DNA from: CBDFJH01 sp965198095
GTDB lineage: Bacteria; Latescibacterota; UBA2968; GCA-2709665
Reading direction: 5' to 3'
Length of the DNA stretch: 64,000 bases
Assembly: GCA_965198095.1 (NCBI GenBank)
Contig: OZ240239.1
Span: forward strand, 3,348,001 to 3,412,000
The notes under the pieces were generated by a model. The model ran no database searches and was not told the DNA's origin. It saw nothing but the letters and a program-made list of their open reading frames with translations. The position numbers and the translations under genes are program-made. How positions within the stretch are numbered: the stretch's first letter is position 1; each line of letters starts with the position of its first letter. Shown here piece after piece: positions 9,122 to 20,797 of this stretch.

Positions 9122-9433
9122 TCATAGTACACGATCATGGCCCCACGGATCCTGCTTGATCACCTGAAATTCCTTACTCTTTTGAGACCCCATGGGTGGC
9201 TCGTTTAGCGTCTTCGGATTGTAAGACGCGCCGGCCATCCGAAGCAGAACCTCCAGTTCCGGCTGCCCAAGCGTCATGGCCGATAGATGCATCTCCTCGC
9301 CGTTGATATCCCTCACGATCGCGCCCTCCGGCCCCACCAAGACACGGCGCAACGCGCGCATTTCCTGCTTGTGTTCTCTGAAAAAGGCCAGAGCCTCAGC
9401 CGGGTCGTCCCCGTCGTAGTGCAAATCCGGCAC
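9122..9433 (-). CDS. Hypothetical protein, about 103 aa
   Basis: I do not recognise the family. A GTG at 9433 has a strong AGGAGG ribosome site 6 nt upstream and gives a soluble, charged protein starting MPDLHYDGDDPAEALAFFRE. It has a helical N-terminal half (EHKQEMRALRRVLVG) and a short beta-like middle (GAIVRDINGEEMHLSAMTL). The frame stays open upstream to 9499, but that extension lacks a ribosome site. It is transcribed away from the fumarylacetoacetase-family gene and shares a promoter region with it, so a linked role is possible but unproven. No signal peptide or membrane segment is visible. Confidence 0.6.
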   Translation of the reverse strand: MPDLHYDGDDPAEALAFFREHKQEMRALRRVLVGPEGAIVRDINGEEMHLSAMTLGQPELEVLLRMAGASYNPKTLNEPPMGSQKSKEFQVIKQDPWGHDRVL

Positions 9434-9662
9434 GTGTAACCTCCTGAAATCCAAGGCAACCGAAACAGGTCGAATCGTTTTCGCAGGCACCTCTGCCACG
9501 GCGCGCGGAATCTAAAATATGCCGCGACCGTTAGACTGCAAGCGGAAACATACACATCGACCCTCCCTGTTTGGGCTTTCCTCGGCCAACACCCTTGCTT
9601 ATACTCAGGTCTTATTATACGAAAGACATCTCAGCCACGTCAGCCGAACCGTAGGATACGCC

Positions 9663-10703
9663 GTGAAGCTTCTCCAGTTTACAGACCCGAGCGAAAGAGA
9701 CGAACGGCCGGGCCGGGTCGGGTGGATTGAAGCAGACCAGCTCGTCGATCTCACATCCTGCCCGCCCCATCCCAGGTCGATCCACGAGATTTACTATGAC
9801 CACGGAGGAAACAGGGTGGGCCTCGAAAAGACGGTGGAGATCCTTGCCGACCGCTCAGCGTGCCGTCTCGACCTGGCTGAGCTGCTTGAAAACGCAGACG
9901 ATCCCAGCCGCCCGCACCTGAGCCGGCCGGTCAGTCCGCCGGCTGACGCACCTCACCGGCTTCGTATCTGGCTTGCCGGCGTCACCCATTCAGACAGCGC
10001 AAAACTTCGGGAGATAGAGGCCAAACAGGCGACCGGCGATGCTGTGAACGTCTACGAGCAAAAGTATCGTGAATGTTCGCAAGGGGGAATCCCCGAGCTT
10101 TTTTCCAAAAACAACCCGGAGGATCTGGTCGGGCACGGCGGGCAGATCGCCCTGGCGCCCGGTGCCATCCGTTTGGTGCCTGAAACCGAGCTCGTCACCG
10201 TCTACGGCCTGAATGCGAGAGGCCGAGTTGAATGCCTGGGCTACACGGGCGGGAACGACTATACCGACAACGGGATCGAGGCCCAGAACCCCCTCAACCT
10301 GCCGCAGGCGAAGAACTGGAGCGGGGGATGTGTCAGCTTGGGACCCATCCTGATCACTGCCTCCGAGTTCGACGATTCCGAGGTGCCGATGTCGTGCGAG
10401 GTCATCCGGGGCGAACGCCGGGCGGCCTTCAAAGAGGGGACCACGGGCCGCCGCTGCCTGAACATGCCGGAAGGCCTCTATCACCTCGAACGCTCGCTCT
10501 TTCGCCGGCTTCCCCTTCCAGACGACACCCTTCAGCTTCTTTACTGGGGCACGCCGATCGTCTTCGGCCACGAAGACCTCCCAGACGGGCTACAAGATGG
10601 AGACAGAGTGCGAATGAGCTTCGGCGGGGAGATCGGTTTTCTCGAAAACCGAATCGCCCGGATCCCGGAGCCGGACCAGTTGCGCGAGCGCCCAGAGGCT
10701 TAG
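9663..10703 (+). CDS. Fumarylacetoacetate hydrolase-superfamily protein (AraD1/GguC-like)
   Basis: About 346 residues from GTG 9663 (MKLLQFTDPSE), which has AGGA six nt upstream; the frame runs back to 9519 without a ribosome site. The C-terminal two thirds resemble the FAH fold: IWLAGVTHSDSA, then GYTGGNDYTDNGIEAQNPLN, LPQAKNWSGGCVSLGP and a late GTPIVFGHEDLPDGLQDGD, whose pattern resembles the AraD1/GguC branch. FAH-family enzymes cleave or dehydrate keto-acids using a divalent metal, so a sugar-acid dehydratase role is plausible. The exact substrate cannot be told. The neighbours do not form an obvious sugar pathway. Confidence 0.72.
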   Translation: MKLLQFTDPSERDERPGRVGWIEADQLVDLTSCPPHPRSIHEIYYDHGGNRVGLEKTVEILADRSACRLDLAELLENADDPSRPHLSRPVSPPADAPHRLRIWLAGVTHSDSAKLREIEAKQATGDAVNVYEQKYRECSQGGIPELFSKNNPEDLVGHGGQIALAPGAIRLVPETELVTVYGLNARGRVECLGYTGGNDYTDNGIEAQNPLNLPQAKNWSGGCVSLGPILITASEFDDSEVPMSCEVIRGERRAAFKEGTTGRRCLNMPEGLYHLERSLFRRLPLPDDTLQLLYWGTPIVFGHEDLPDGLQDGDRVRMSFGGEIGFLENRIARIPEPDQLRERPEA

Positions 10704-10787
10704 ACAAGCTTCCATCTGACGCGGGTCGACACGTTGTGAAGGCAACTGATCAAAATCTTCGCACGGAGGCCGAGGTCAAAATACGAC

Positions 10788-10816
10788 TTGCCCGTGATTT
10801 GACTTTGCATTATATT
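10788..10816 (+). promoter_or_regulatory. Candidate promoter of the PFOR operon
   Basis: TTGCCC (10788-10793) and TATATT (10811-10816) are 17 bp apart in an otherwise GC-rich region that turns strongly AT-rich from 10800 to 10870. The leader to the PFOR start would be about 115 nt. Confidence 0.4.
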
Positions 10817-10842
10817 TACCGAACTTGGGTATTAGTTTATTA

Positions 10843-10867
10843 AAACTTATTATATATTATTAAGTTT
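10843..10867. repeat. AT-rich inverted repeat upstream of PFOR
   Basis: AAACTTA (10843-10849) and TAAGTTT (10861-10867) are perfect 7-bp arms around an 11-bp AT core. They lie just downstream of the candidate promoter, where an operator could act. It matches neither an FNR box nor another site I can name. Confidence 0.4.
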
Positions 10868-10938
10868 GTTTTTGAATATTTGAGCCAGGGAAGATAGCGC
10901 TCCGGCTCCAGCGGGCGGACCAGCGGAGGAGAAACCAC

Positions 10939-12954
10939 ATGGCCCAAGTTGCAGAGAGACTCACGTCTGAGCAACCTGCCCAGTTTCCCTTTCCGGGCAT
11001 CCCGGACGTGGGGGACGGCGGTGACGCGGTCATCTGGGTCGAAAAGCATATCAGCCAAGCAGCCTGTTCGTATCCCATCACCTCATCCTCCATCCTGGGT
11101 GAAAAATACAGCGCGGTGGTGGCCAACGGCGCGCGCAACCTCTGGGGCGATTCTCTGATCTTCATCGAACCCGAGTCGGAGCACAGTTCGGCGTCCACCT
11201 CGGAAGGATTTGCAGTGTCGGGAGGTCGGGTCACCAATTTCACGTCGGGCCAGGGGCTCGTCCTGATGAAAGAGGTGCTCTACACGATTTCCGGGAAGCG
11301 GTTGCCGGTGGTCTTCCACATCGGGGCTCGGGCCCTTACCTCTCAGTCCTTGAACGTCCACGCCGGGCACGATGATGTGATGGCCGTTGCCGACTGTGGT
11401 TGGGGCATCCTCTTCGCCCGAAACACGCAGGAAGCCATGGACTTGGCGTTGATCTCCAGGCGGGCGGCCGAGAATTCCCAGACCCCGTTCATGAGCGTCC
11501 AGGATGGATTTCTCACGACCCATACCGTTCAGAACGTCGTGGCCATCGAGCCGGAGATGATGAAACTTTTCGTGGGCCGTCCCGAAGACAGGATCAAGAA
11601 TCTGATGGACACGGACAATCCGATGATGAGCGGTGTGGTCCAGAACCAGGACAGCTATATGAAGGGAAAGATCGCGCAGCGCTACTTCTACGATCAGGTT
11701 CCCGAGGCCCTGCAGGAGGCGATGGACGCGTTTTACAAACTGACGGGCAGGCGATATTCGCCCATCGATGGCTATCGGTTGGAAGACGCAGATTACGCGA
11801 TCGTCGCCATGGGCAGCATGCAGGAGACCGCCCTCACGGCTGTGGACTGGTTTCGCGAGACCGAAGGCCTGAAGGTAGGCGCCCTGCACGTGACTTCCTT
11901 TCGGCCCTTCCCGGGAGCCGAGGTCGTTGATGCCCTGAAGCACATCAAGGCGTTCTCAGTCGTAGAGCGCATGGACAACCCACTCGCCCAATCCAACCCC
12001 CTCACGGCGGAGATCAAAGCGGCCTTTTGTGACGCCTTAACAGAAGCAAAGGGCTACCCGAAAGTTCAGAAGGTTCCCGACATCTTCTCAGGGATGGCCG
12101 GCCTCGGCAGCCGGGACGTTCGTGCAGGCGACTTCATTGCTGCCGTCAGAAACATGCAGGCGGACATTCCGAAAAAACTCTTTACCCTGGGGATCGATCA
12201 CCACCTGAACCTGGATCGGGAGCTCGATCCGGAAGCGCGTGAGGCGGGGGCCTTCTCGATGCGGGGCCACTCCATAGGCGGCTACGGATCGGTGACCACC
12301 AACAAAGTCATCGCCACACTGCTGGCCAATCTGGGTTTGGAGGTGCAGGCCTACCCGAAGTACGGCTCCGAAAAGAAGGGGCTTCCAACCACCTACTACC
12401 TCACGGCCGCGAACGAGCCCATCCGCACCCACTGCGAATTGGAGGTCGTCGACTTTGTGCCATTGAACGACGTCAATGCGTTCAACACAGCCAACCCCCT
12501 GGCCGGCATCGTCGACGGCGGGATGATCTTCATTCAGAGTCCTCACAAGGTGCCCGAAAAAGTCTGGAACTATGTGCCGGGCTATGCCAAGAAGATCATC
12601 CGGACGAGAGATATCACGCCTCTGGCCCTGGATGCGGTCAAGATTGCCCTGGAGGAAGCCCCGACGCCAGACCTGATTCAGCGCTTTCAGGGAATCGTGC
12701 TGCTGGGCATCTTCCTGAAGCATACGCCCTTCCAGCGAGACCTGGATCTCTCGGATGAGAAGCTGTTCGAGACGGTGGAGAAGGCCGTCTCCAAGTACTG
12801 GGGTCGAAAGGGTGCCGATGTGGTGGCCGCAAACATGAGGGCCATTCGTCGGGGCTACGACGAGGTCTTGGAAGTCGACCGTGAGCTCATCGAAAGCACG
12901 ATCAACGAGGAGACCGACGACCTGCCCGCGGGCATGGTGGCGATCGGATGTTGA
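10939..12954 (+). CDS. Pyruvate:ferredoxin oxidoreductase, alpha-gamma half
   Basis: About 671 residues equal to the first half of single-chain PFOR (NifJ/Por). Domain I has the pyruvate/TPP segment SYPITSSSILGE and SEHSSASTSEGFAVSGGRVT, followed by GARALTSQSLNVHAGHDD. Domain II runs around DYAIVAMGSMQETA and HVTSFRPFPG. The gamma domain begins at GHSIGGYGSVTTNKVIATLL and contains the substrate-side TTYYLTAANEPIRTHCELEV. The enzyme converts pyruvate and CoA to acetyl-CoA and CO2 with reduction of ferredoxin. The second half is encoded 12 nt downstream. GGAGG precedes the ATG. Most PFORs are either one 1200-residue chain or four subunits; this two-chain split is less common. Confidence 0.92.
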   Translation: MAQVAERLTSEQPAQFPFPGIPDVGDGGDAVIWVEKHISQAACSYPITSSSILGEKYSAVVANGARNLWGDSLIFIEPESEHSSASTSEGFAVSGGRVTNFTSGQGLVLMKEVLYTISGKRLPVVFHIGARALTSQSLNVHAGHDDVMAVADCGWGILFARNTQEAMDLALISRRAAENSQTPFMSVQDGFLTTHTVQNVVAIEPEMMKLFVGRPEDRIKNLMDTDNPMMSGVVQNQDSYMKGKIAQRYFYDQVPEALQEAMDAFYKLTGRRYSPIDGYRLEDADYAIVAMGSMQETALTAVDWFRETEGLKVGALHVTSFRPFPGAEVVDALKHIKAFSVVERMDNPLAQSNPLTAEIKAAFCDALTEAKGYPKVQKVPDIFSGMAGLGSRDVRAGDFIAAVRNMQADIPKKLFTLGIDHHLNLDRELDPEAREAGAFSMRGHSIGGYGSVTTNKVIATLLANLGLEVQAYPKYGSEKKGLPTTYYLTAANEPIRTHCELEVVDFVPLNDVNAFNTANPLAGIVDGGMIFIQSPHKVPEKVWNYVPGYAKKIIRTRDITPLALDAVKIALEEAPTPDLIQRFQGIVLLGIFLKHTPFQRDLDLSDEKLFETVEKAVSKYWGRKGADVVAANMRAIRRGYDEVLEVDRELIESTINEETDDLPAGMVAIGC

Positions 12955-12966
12955 GGAGATCGGCCG

Positions 12967-14610
12967 ATGAATGAAAAACGTGGAAACGGCTTCGACGAAA
13001 TGGTAGGACTGACTACGCTGGACGATCTGGACGACGCCCAGATCTCTACGTCCCCGCTAAACCTGCACACGCTCCTCGACATCGAAGATTTCAATGAACG
13101 GGTCGTGGGCGACTACAATATCGGTACGGCCGAAAAGGGTCTGCCCGCCGATGTAGGTGTGGCACGCAGCCTGATCGGCCCAGGCACCGGAGCCCTGAGG
13201 GATTTCAGTTACATCGCCCCGGAGATCCCTGAATTCATCCAGGAAAACTGCGTGGGATGTATGGACTGTGTCACGGAGTGCCCCGACACGGCTATCCTGG
13301 GCAAGATTACGACGCAGGAAGAACTCGACACCGCCCTGGCCCGCGTGACGGACGCCGAGACGAAACAGTTCCTACGGAATCAGTTCGCGGAAACGACGAA
13401 ATACTACAGGAACTTTGAGAGGAAAGGCAAAGAGGGCGCTCACTTCGGGATCTTCATCGATCCCACAAAGTGCAAGGGCTGCGCCGAGTGCGTCGAGGTG
13501 TGCGGCGATCGAGATGCCCTCAAAATGATCACGAAGACGGACGAAAACCTGCAAGATTTTCGGCGCGCCTGGGACTTCTACGGGAAGCTGCCCGAATCCC
13601 CGAAGGAATACCTGATCGAGAAATCGGTGCAGGACATGATGTTGGCCGAAAAATCACTCCTTTACGTGGGCGGTGCAGGGTCTTGCATGGGCTGTGGAGA
13701 GGCCACCGCTCTGAGGATGGTGCTGGCCGCCACCGGTTACATCCACGGGCCCGAAAACCTGGGTTTGGTCGCCTCCACGGGCTGCAACACGGTCTACACA
13801 TCGACCTATCCCTACAACCCCTACACCGTGCCGTGGACGAACTCCCTGTTTGAAAACGGTCCGACCTATGCGATGGGGGTTCGGGCCAGGTGGAACCAAG
13901 TGGGGTGGGGCGACAAGAAGATCTGGGTCATCGGGGGCGACGGGGCCATGTTGGACATCGGATTCCAGGCGCTCTCCCGGATGATGATGTCAGGCATGGA
14001 CATCAACGTCCTTGTCCTGGATACGCAGGTCTATTCCAATACCGGCGGGCAGGCCTCGACGGCGAGCTACATGGGTCAGAACACGAAGATGTCCGTGCAC
14101 GGCACGGTGGTCCCCGGCAAGACGGAGCGTCGCAAAGAACTCGGCCAGATTTGTATGATGCATCCTGACGTCTACGTCGCCCAAACCATCACAACGCTTC
14201 CCAACCACTTCTACCGGGCGGTGGTTTCAGCCAACGAATATGACGGCCCGGCGCTGATCAACGTCTTCACGACCTGTCAGCCGGAGCACGGCGTCGCTGA
14301 CCACATGGCGGCCCACCAGGCAAAGCTGGCCATGGAGTCCAGGGCGTTTCCGATCTTCATCTACGACCCGCGAAGCGGTCCCCGAATTAAAGACAGGCTC
14401 AGCCTGAGGGGCAACCCGGCGGTCAACGACGACTGGTACACGATTCGAAGAACGGGCGAAACGATCGACTTCGTCCATTTCGCACGTACCGAAGGTCGTT
14501 TCGCGAAGCATTTCGACGAGGAAGGCAGCCCCTCGGAGACCCTGCTGGCCGCCCAGGAAGATCGACTGGAAAATTGGCGCATGCTCCAGGAGATGGCCGG
14601 AATTATCTAA
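12967..14610 (+). CDS. Pyruvate:ferredoxin oxidoreductase, delta-beta half
   Basis: About 547 residues completing the enzyme begun by the preceding gene. After a linker of about 90 residues, a ferredoxin-like delta domain carries two 4Fe-4S motifs, CVGCMDCVTECP and CKGCAECVEVC. The beta domain then shows the cluster-proximal GSCMGCGE and the thiamine pyrophosphate motif starting GDGAMLDIGFQALSR and ending NTGGQ. A strong GAGGAG site precedes the ATG and spacing to the upstream gene is 12 nt, so the two halves are surely cotranslated from one mRNA. A perfect 11-bp intrinsic terminator follows. Confidence 0.93.
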   Translation: MNEKRGNGFDEMVGLTTLDDLDDAQISTSPLNLHTLLDIEDFNERVVGDYNIGTAEKGLPADVGVARSLIGPGTGALRDFSYIAPEIPEFIQENCVGCMDCVTECPDTAILGKITTQEELDTALARVTDAETKQFLRNQFAETTKYYRNFERKGKEGAHFGIFIDPTKCKGCAECVEVCGDRDALKMITKTDENLQDFRRAWDFYGKLPESPKEYLIEKSVQDMMLAEKSLLYVGGAGSCMGCGEATALRMVLAATGYIHGPENLGLVASTGCNTVYTSTYPYNPYTVPWTNSLFENGPTYAMGVRARWNQVGWGDKKIWVIGGDGAMLDIGFQALSRMMMSGMDINVLVLDTQVYSNTGGQASTASYMGQNTKMSVHGTVVPGKTERRKELGQICMMHPDVYVAQTITTLPNHFYRAVVSANEYDGPALINVFTTCQPEHGVADHMAAHQAKLAMESRAFPIFIYDPRSGPRIKDRLSLRGNPAVNDDWYTIRRTGETIDFVHFARTEGRFAKHFDEEGSPSETLLAAQEDRLENWRMLQEMAGII

Positions 14611-14635
14611 CCAATTGAAAATTATGAAAATTTAA

Positions 14636-14666
14636 GGTCCCCCGGGTAGATCCCGGGGGACCTTTT
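14636..14666 (+). terminator. Intrinsic terminator of the PFOR operon
   Basis: GGTCCCCCGGG and CCCGGGGGACC form a perfect 11-bp GC-rich stem with the 5-nt loop TAGAT, followed directly by TTTT. It separates the PFOR operon from the pyruvate dehydrogenase genes. Confidence 0.88.
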
Positions 14667-14682
14667 CCGTGGTATGCACGGG

Positions 14683-14711
14683 TTGACATTTCAGCCGTCA
14701 CGCCGTAAATT
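14683..14711 (+). promoter_or_regulatory. Sigma-70 promoter of the aceE-aceF unit
   Basis: A consensus TTGACA (14683-14688), a 17-bp spacer and TAAATT (14706-14711) lie between the PFOR terminator and the aceE start. This is the best promoter match in the window. Confidence 0.75.
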
Positions 14712-14770
14712 GGCCCCCTGTCCCGCAGTTGACGAGGGCGCGACGATACGAGAAAAACAGAGGATGATCC

Positions 14771-17461
<2,691 letters not shown>

Positions 17462-17489
17462 AGGTTGGACTGAGGACTTAGGAGGAAGC

Positions 17490-18776
17490 GTGGCCAAAGC
17501 GTTTAAGCTCCCCGACCTCGGGGAAGGCATCGAATCAGGGGACGTTGCGCGCGTCCTCGTGTCGGAAGGCGATCAGGTTCAAGTGGATCAAACCCTGATC
17601 GAGCTGGAGACCGACAAGGCGCTGATTGAAGTCCCATCGCCCTTTTCAGGGAAGGTCCTGTCCGTAAACGTGAAGCAGGGTGACACCGTGGCAGTAGGCG
17701 CGCTGCTGGTCACGATGGCCGAAGGCGCCGACGATGAAGCGGCCCCTCCCGAAGCGGCGGGCTCCCCGGAGCAGGCCTTGCATTTTGAGGATCCGGAACG
17801 TGCAGCAGAACCGGAGGCACCTGCAGTCGCAGCAGCGCCCACGGGGCATCCCGTCCCGTTGGAAGCGCGGAAAGCCACGATTCCGGCCGCACCCAGTGTC
17901 CGGCGCCTGGCGCGAGAACTCGGCGTAGACCTGCATCAGGTCCGCGGATCCGGGCCTGGAGGCCGCATCACCCGCGACGATGTCCAGGCTCACGTCAAGG
18001 AGACGATGTCGGCGGCCCCTGCTCCAAGCGGAGGGGCATCAAGTTCGATCGAGTTGCCAGACTTCTCCAAATGGGGCAAGACGAAACGTGTGGCCCTCAA
18101 CGTCGTGAGGAAGAAAACGGCCGAGCAGACGGCGATGGCTTGGGGCACCATCCCCCACGTCACTCAATTCGACAAGGCCGACGTCACCCAAGTCGAGGCC
18201 TTTCGCCAGCGCCACAAGGCGGAAGCTGAAGCCAAAGGGGGCAAACTCACGCCCACGGTCCTTATCCTGAAGGCGGTCGTCAACGCGTTGAAGGCGTTCC
18301 CCACGTTCAACGCAAGTCTCGACATCCCGTCTGGAGCGTTGATCTTGAAGCATTACTACAATATCGGAATCGCCGTGGATACGGAACGCGGACTGCTCGT
18401 TCCGGTCGTCAAAGAAGTGGATCGAAAGGACATTTTTGAGCTCGCCCTTGAACTCTTCGACATCGCTGAACGTAGCCGGACCGGAAAGGTGAGCCCAGAC
18501 GATCTTCAGGGAGGTTGTTTCACGATTACCAACCTCGGCACAATCACGGGAACCGGATTCACGCCCATCGTGAACGCCCCGGAAGTGGCCATCATGGGGA
18601 TCTCTCGCAGCCGGCAAGAACCGGTCGTTCGGGACGGGCGGATCGAAATCCGGCTGATGATGCCGATCTGTATCTCTTACGACCACCGCGCCATCGACGG
18701 CGCGGACGGCGCCCGCTTTACGAAGCACCTGGTGGATTCCCTCGAAAACCCGGAACAGATGCTACTCGGTGGATAG
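17490..18776 (+). CDS. aceF: Dihydrolipoyllysine acetyltransferase, E2 of pyruvate dehydrogenase
   Basis: About 428 residues with a GTG start 28 nt after aceE, preceded by AGGAGG. A single lipoyl domain has its lysine in ETDKALIEVPS (about residue 43). An Ala/Pro/Glu-rich linker leads to a peripheral subunit-binding domain (SVRRLARELGVDLHQVRGSG, about 135-170), which normally docks E1 and E3. The catalytic domain ends with the active-site block ISYDHRAIDGADGARF holding the conserved His and Asp. E2 makes the complex core and transfers acetyl to CoA. The gene for the E3 partner directly downstream is decayed, so E3 would have to come from elsewhere. Confidence 0.95.
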   Translation: MAKAFKLPDLGEGIESGDVARVLVSEGDQVQVDQTLIELETDKALIEVPSPFSGKVLSVNVKQGDTVAVGALLVTMAEGADDEAAPPEAAGSPEQALHFEDPERAAEPEAPAVAAAPTGHPVPLEARKATIPAAPSVRRLARELGVDLHQVRGSGPGGRITRDDVQAHVKETMSAAPAPSGGASSSIELPDFSKWGKTKRVALNVVRKKTAEQTAMAWGTIPHVTQFDKADVTQVEAFRQRHKAEAEAKGGKLTPTVLILKAVVNALKAFPTFNASLDIPSGALILKHYYNIGIAVDTERGLLVPVVKEVDRKDIFELALELFDIAERSRTGKVSPDDLQGGCFTITNLGTITGTGFTPIVNAPEVAIMGISRSRQEPVVRDGRIEIRLMMPICISYDHRAIDGADGARFTKHLVDSLENPEQMLLGG

Positions 18777-18836
18777 GCTCCGAACGCATCCCCCTCCCTC
18801 TCTCCGTCGAACCCATAGTCCTTTCAGGCGCTCCAA

Positions 18837-19540
18837 ATGGCAGTGCATAAGACCGATATCCTTGTGACCGGCAGCTGGCCCGGTGGCTACGCCGCAGCCC
18901 TTCGCGCGGCCGATCTCGGGATGCCGATCACCCTCATCGAAGTCGACCCAAGACACGGAGGGCCTGTCTCTTGAGAGGCTGCATCCACTCCAATGCCCAG
19001 CTTCACGCCGCCGGTCTCGTTTCCGAGTCGCGGGAGGCAGCGACGATGCCATCTTCGCCATCTGCGATGTCGTGGCCGGTCATGGACTGGCCCACAAGGC
19101 GGCGTACGAGGGTAGGGTCGTTGCCGCAGTGCTCGCTGGAGCGCCAGCCGCCTTCGACAGCGTCATCCCGGCCGGCGTCTATACAGATCCGGAAGTGGCG
19201 TGGACTGACGGAAGAAACGGCCAAGCAGAAGGACCGGAAGTTCGAAGTCGTTCGATTCGCCTGGACGGCTTCGGGGCGGGCGGCCACTCTCGGGCGTGCA
19301 GAAGGCCTGACGAAACTGCTGATCGATCCGAATACCCAGCGCGTCTCAGGTTTAGAAATCACCGGAGCCAACGCGAGAGAACTGATTGCGGAAGGCGTGG
19401 TCGCGGTCGAGATGGCGGCCGTGGCCGAGGACCTCGCTCAGAGCATCCACCCGCACCCTTCCCTTTCGGAGGCACTCGGAATCGCGACGGAAATCTATCT
19501 CGACACGGCGACGGACCTCTGCATCCCCACCAGAACATAA
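18837..19540 (+). pseudogene. lpdA: Decayed dihydrolipoyl dehydrogenase (E3)
   Basis: Pieces of an E3 gene in three frames. From ATG 18837 the FAD-binding start reads MAVHKTDILVTGSWPGGYAA, where the usual GSGPGG is GSWPGG, and stops at 18963-18965. Two frames over, the redox disulfide segment CLLRGCIHSN (normally C-x4-C-IPSK) is present. After SESREA the sequence jumps, in another frame, to AIFAICDVVAGHGLAHKAA, and a further shift restores the C-terminal dimer domain, including IHPHPSLSEALG, up to 19540. About 700 bp are missing compared with an intact gene of about 1400 bp, removing most of the FAD and NAD domains. Both the deletion and substitutions at conserved sites argue for decay. Confidence 0.85.
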
Positions 19541-19645
19541 ATCTTTCACAGGATACAGCTGGAAGGCCGTCGCGAACGTCCGAATCGACCTTCCTTTCAC
19601 GATGATGTTTCGCGTGAAGCCGTCGGCACGATGGCCGAAGGCTTC

Positions 19646-20755
19646 TCAGGCCCGCGCAGAACAGGCCTGCATGTAGGCGATCCCGGCGCCGATTTCTTCT
19701 CGGGTCACCCTGTCGCAGCTCACCGCCTGGCCGATCCCCTCAGCCAGCACAAACCGAATGACGCCGTCCCGGACCTTCTTGTCACGTGCCATGTGTCGAA
19801 GTAAGGCATCCGGCGTCAGCGATTCTGCGTTCCGCGGGATGCCGAGCCTTCCTAGCAGCGCATGCTGACGATCGAAGTCGTTCTGGAGCCAGAAGGACTT
19901 GTCCAGGGCAATCTTCCCAGCGGCCAACATGCCGAGGCAAACGGCCTCCCCGTGCCGGTAGCGCTCAAAGCGTGTCAGGGCTTCAATCGCGTGTCCTACA
20001 GTGTGCCCGTAGTTGAGCACCTCCCGAGCCCCGGACGCTTCCGTCTCGTCCGCTTCCACAACCGTTGCCTTGATGCGGCAGTTTTCCGAGATCAGCCAGT
20101 CGAGCTCATCCGGCCCGATACTGAGTTGGACGATCTCCTCGAGCTTGGCTTCCAGGTAGGTGAACAGATCGACATCCCGAACGAGGGCGTGTTTGATGAC
20201 CTCGGCCAACCCCGCAATCACTTCCTGTCGAGGAAGGGTTCGGAGGGTATCGGTGTCGATGTAGACCATCCGGGGCTGGTGAAACGCGCCAATCAGGTTC
20301 TTGCCAAGCCGATGATCCACGCCCGTCTTCCCGCCAACACTGGCATCGACCTGCGCCTCCAGAGTGGTCGGAATCTGAACGAAGGCGACCCCCCTCAGAT
20401 AGGTCGCGGCCACGAAACCGGCCGTATCTCCGACGACGCCCCCGCCCAGAGAAACGATCGCGGCCTCTCTGTCGAGACCTGCCCCGATCAATGCAACGTA
20501 GATACGTTCCACTGTCTCGAGGGTCTTGTAAGCCTCCCCGTCTGGAATCGTGACGACCGTCGTATCGATCCCCGAGTCGCGAAGGCTTTCGTTCACCCGA
20601 TTCAGGTAGAGCCCGGACACCGTCGGATTGGTGATGATCGCCGCCGACCGCCCCAAGTCCATCTCCCGGTAGGCCGTTCCAAAATTCGTCAGGATGCCGT
20701 GCCCAATCGTGATCGGGTAGCTTCGCTCACCTAGATTGACCTGAAGGGTCGGCAT
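19646..20755 (-). CDS. aroB: 3-dehydroquinate synthase
   Basis: About 369 residues. Converts DAHP to 3-dehydroquinate, the second step of the shikimate pathway, with NAD and a divalent metal. Signature stretches are PDGEAYKTLETV, the nucleotide-binding SLGGGVVGDTAGFVAATYLR, PTTLEAQVDASVGGKTGVD, NLIGAFHQP, GLAEVIKHALV and the metal-binding NYGHTVGHAIE. It is the last gene of the long minus-strand aromatic cluster and converges with the decayed lpd gene. Length and motifs are normal. Confidence 0.96.
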   Translation of the reverse strand: MPTLQVNLGERSYPITIGHGILTNFGTAYREMDLGRSAAIITNPTVSGLYLNRVNESLRDSGIDTTVVTIPDGEAYKTLETVERIYVALIGAGLDREAAIVSLGGGVVGDTAGFVAATYLRGVAFVQIPTTLEAQVDASVGGKTGVDHRLGKNLIGAFHQPRMVYIDTDTLRTLPRQEVIAGLAEVIKHALVRDVDLFTYLEAKLEEIVQLSIGPDELDWLISENCRIKATVVEADETEASGAREVLNYGHTVGHAIEALTRFERYRHGEAVCLGMLAAGKIALDKSFWLQNDFDRQHALLGRLGIPRNAESLTPDALLRHMARDKKVRDGVIRFVLAEGIGQAVSCDRVTREEIGAGIAYMQACSARA

Positions 20756-20797
20756 GAAGTTCGGTCCAGTGTCCGTAGACGGACGTCTGACTTTCGA

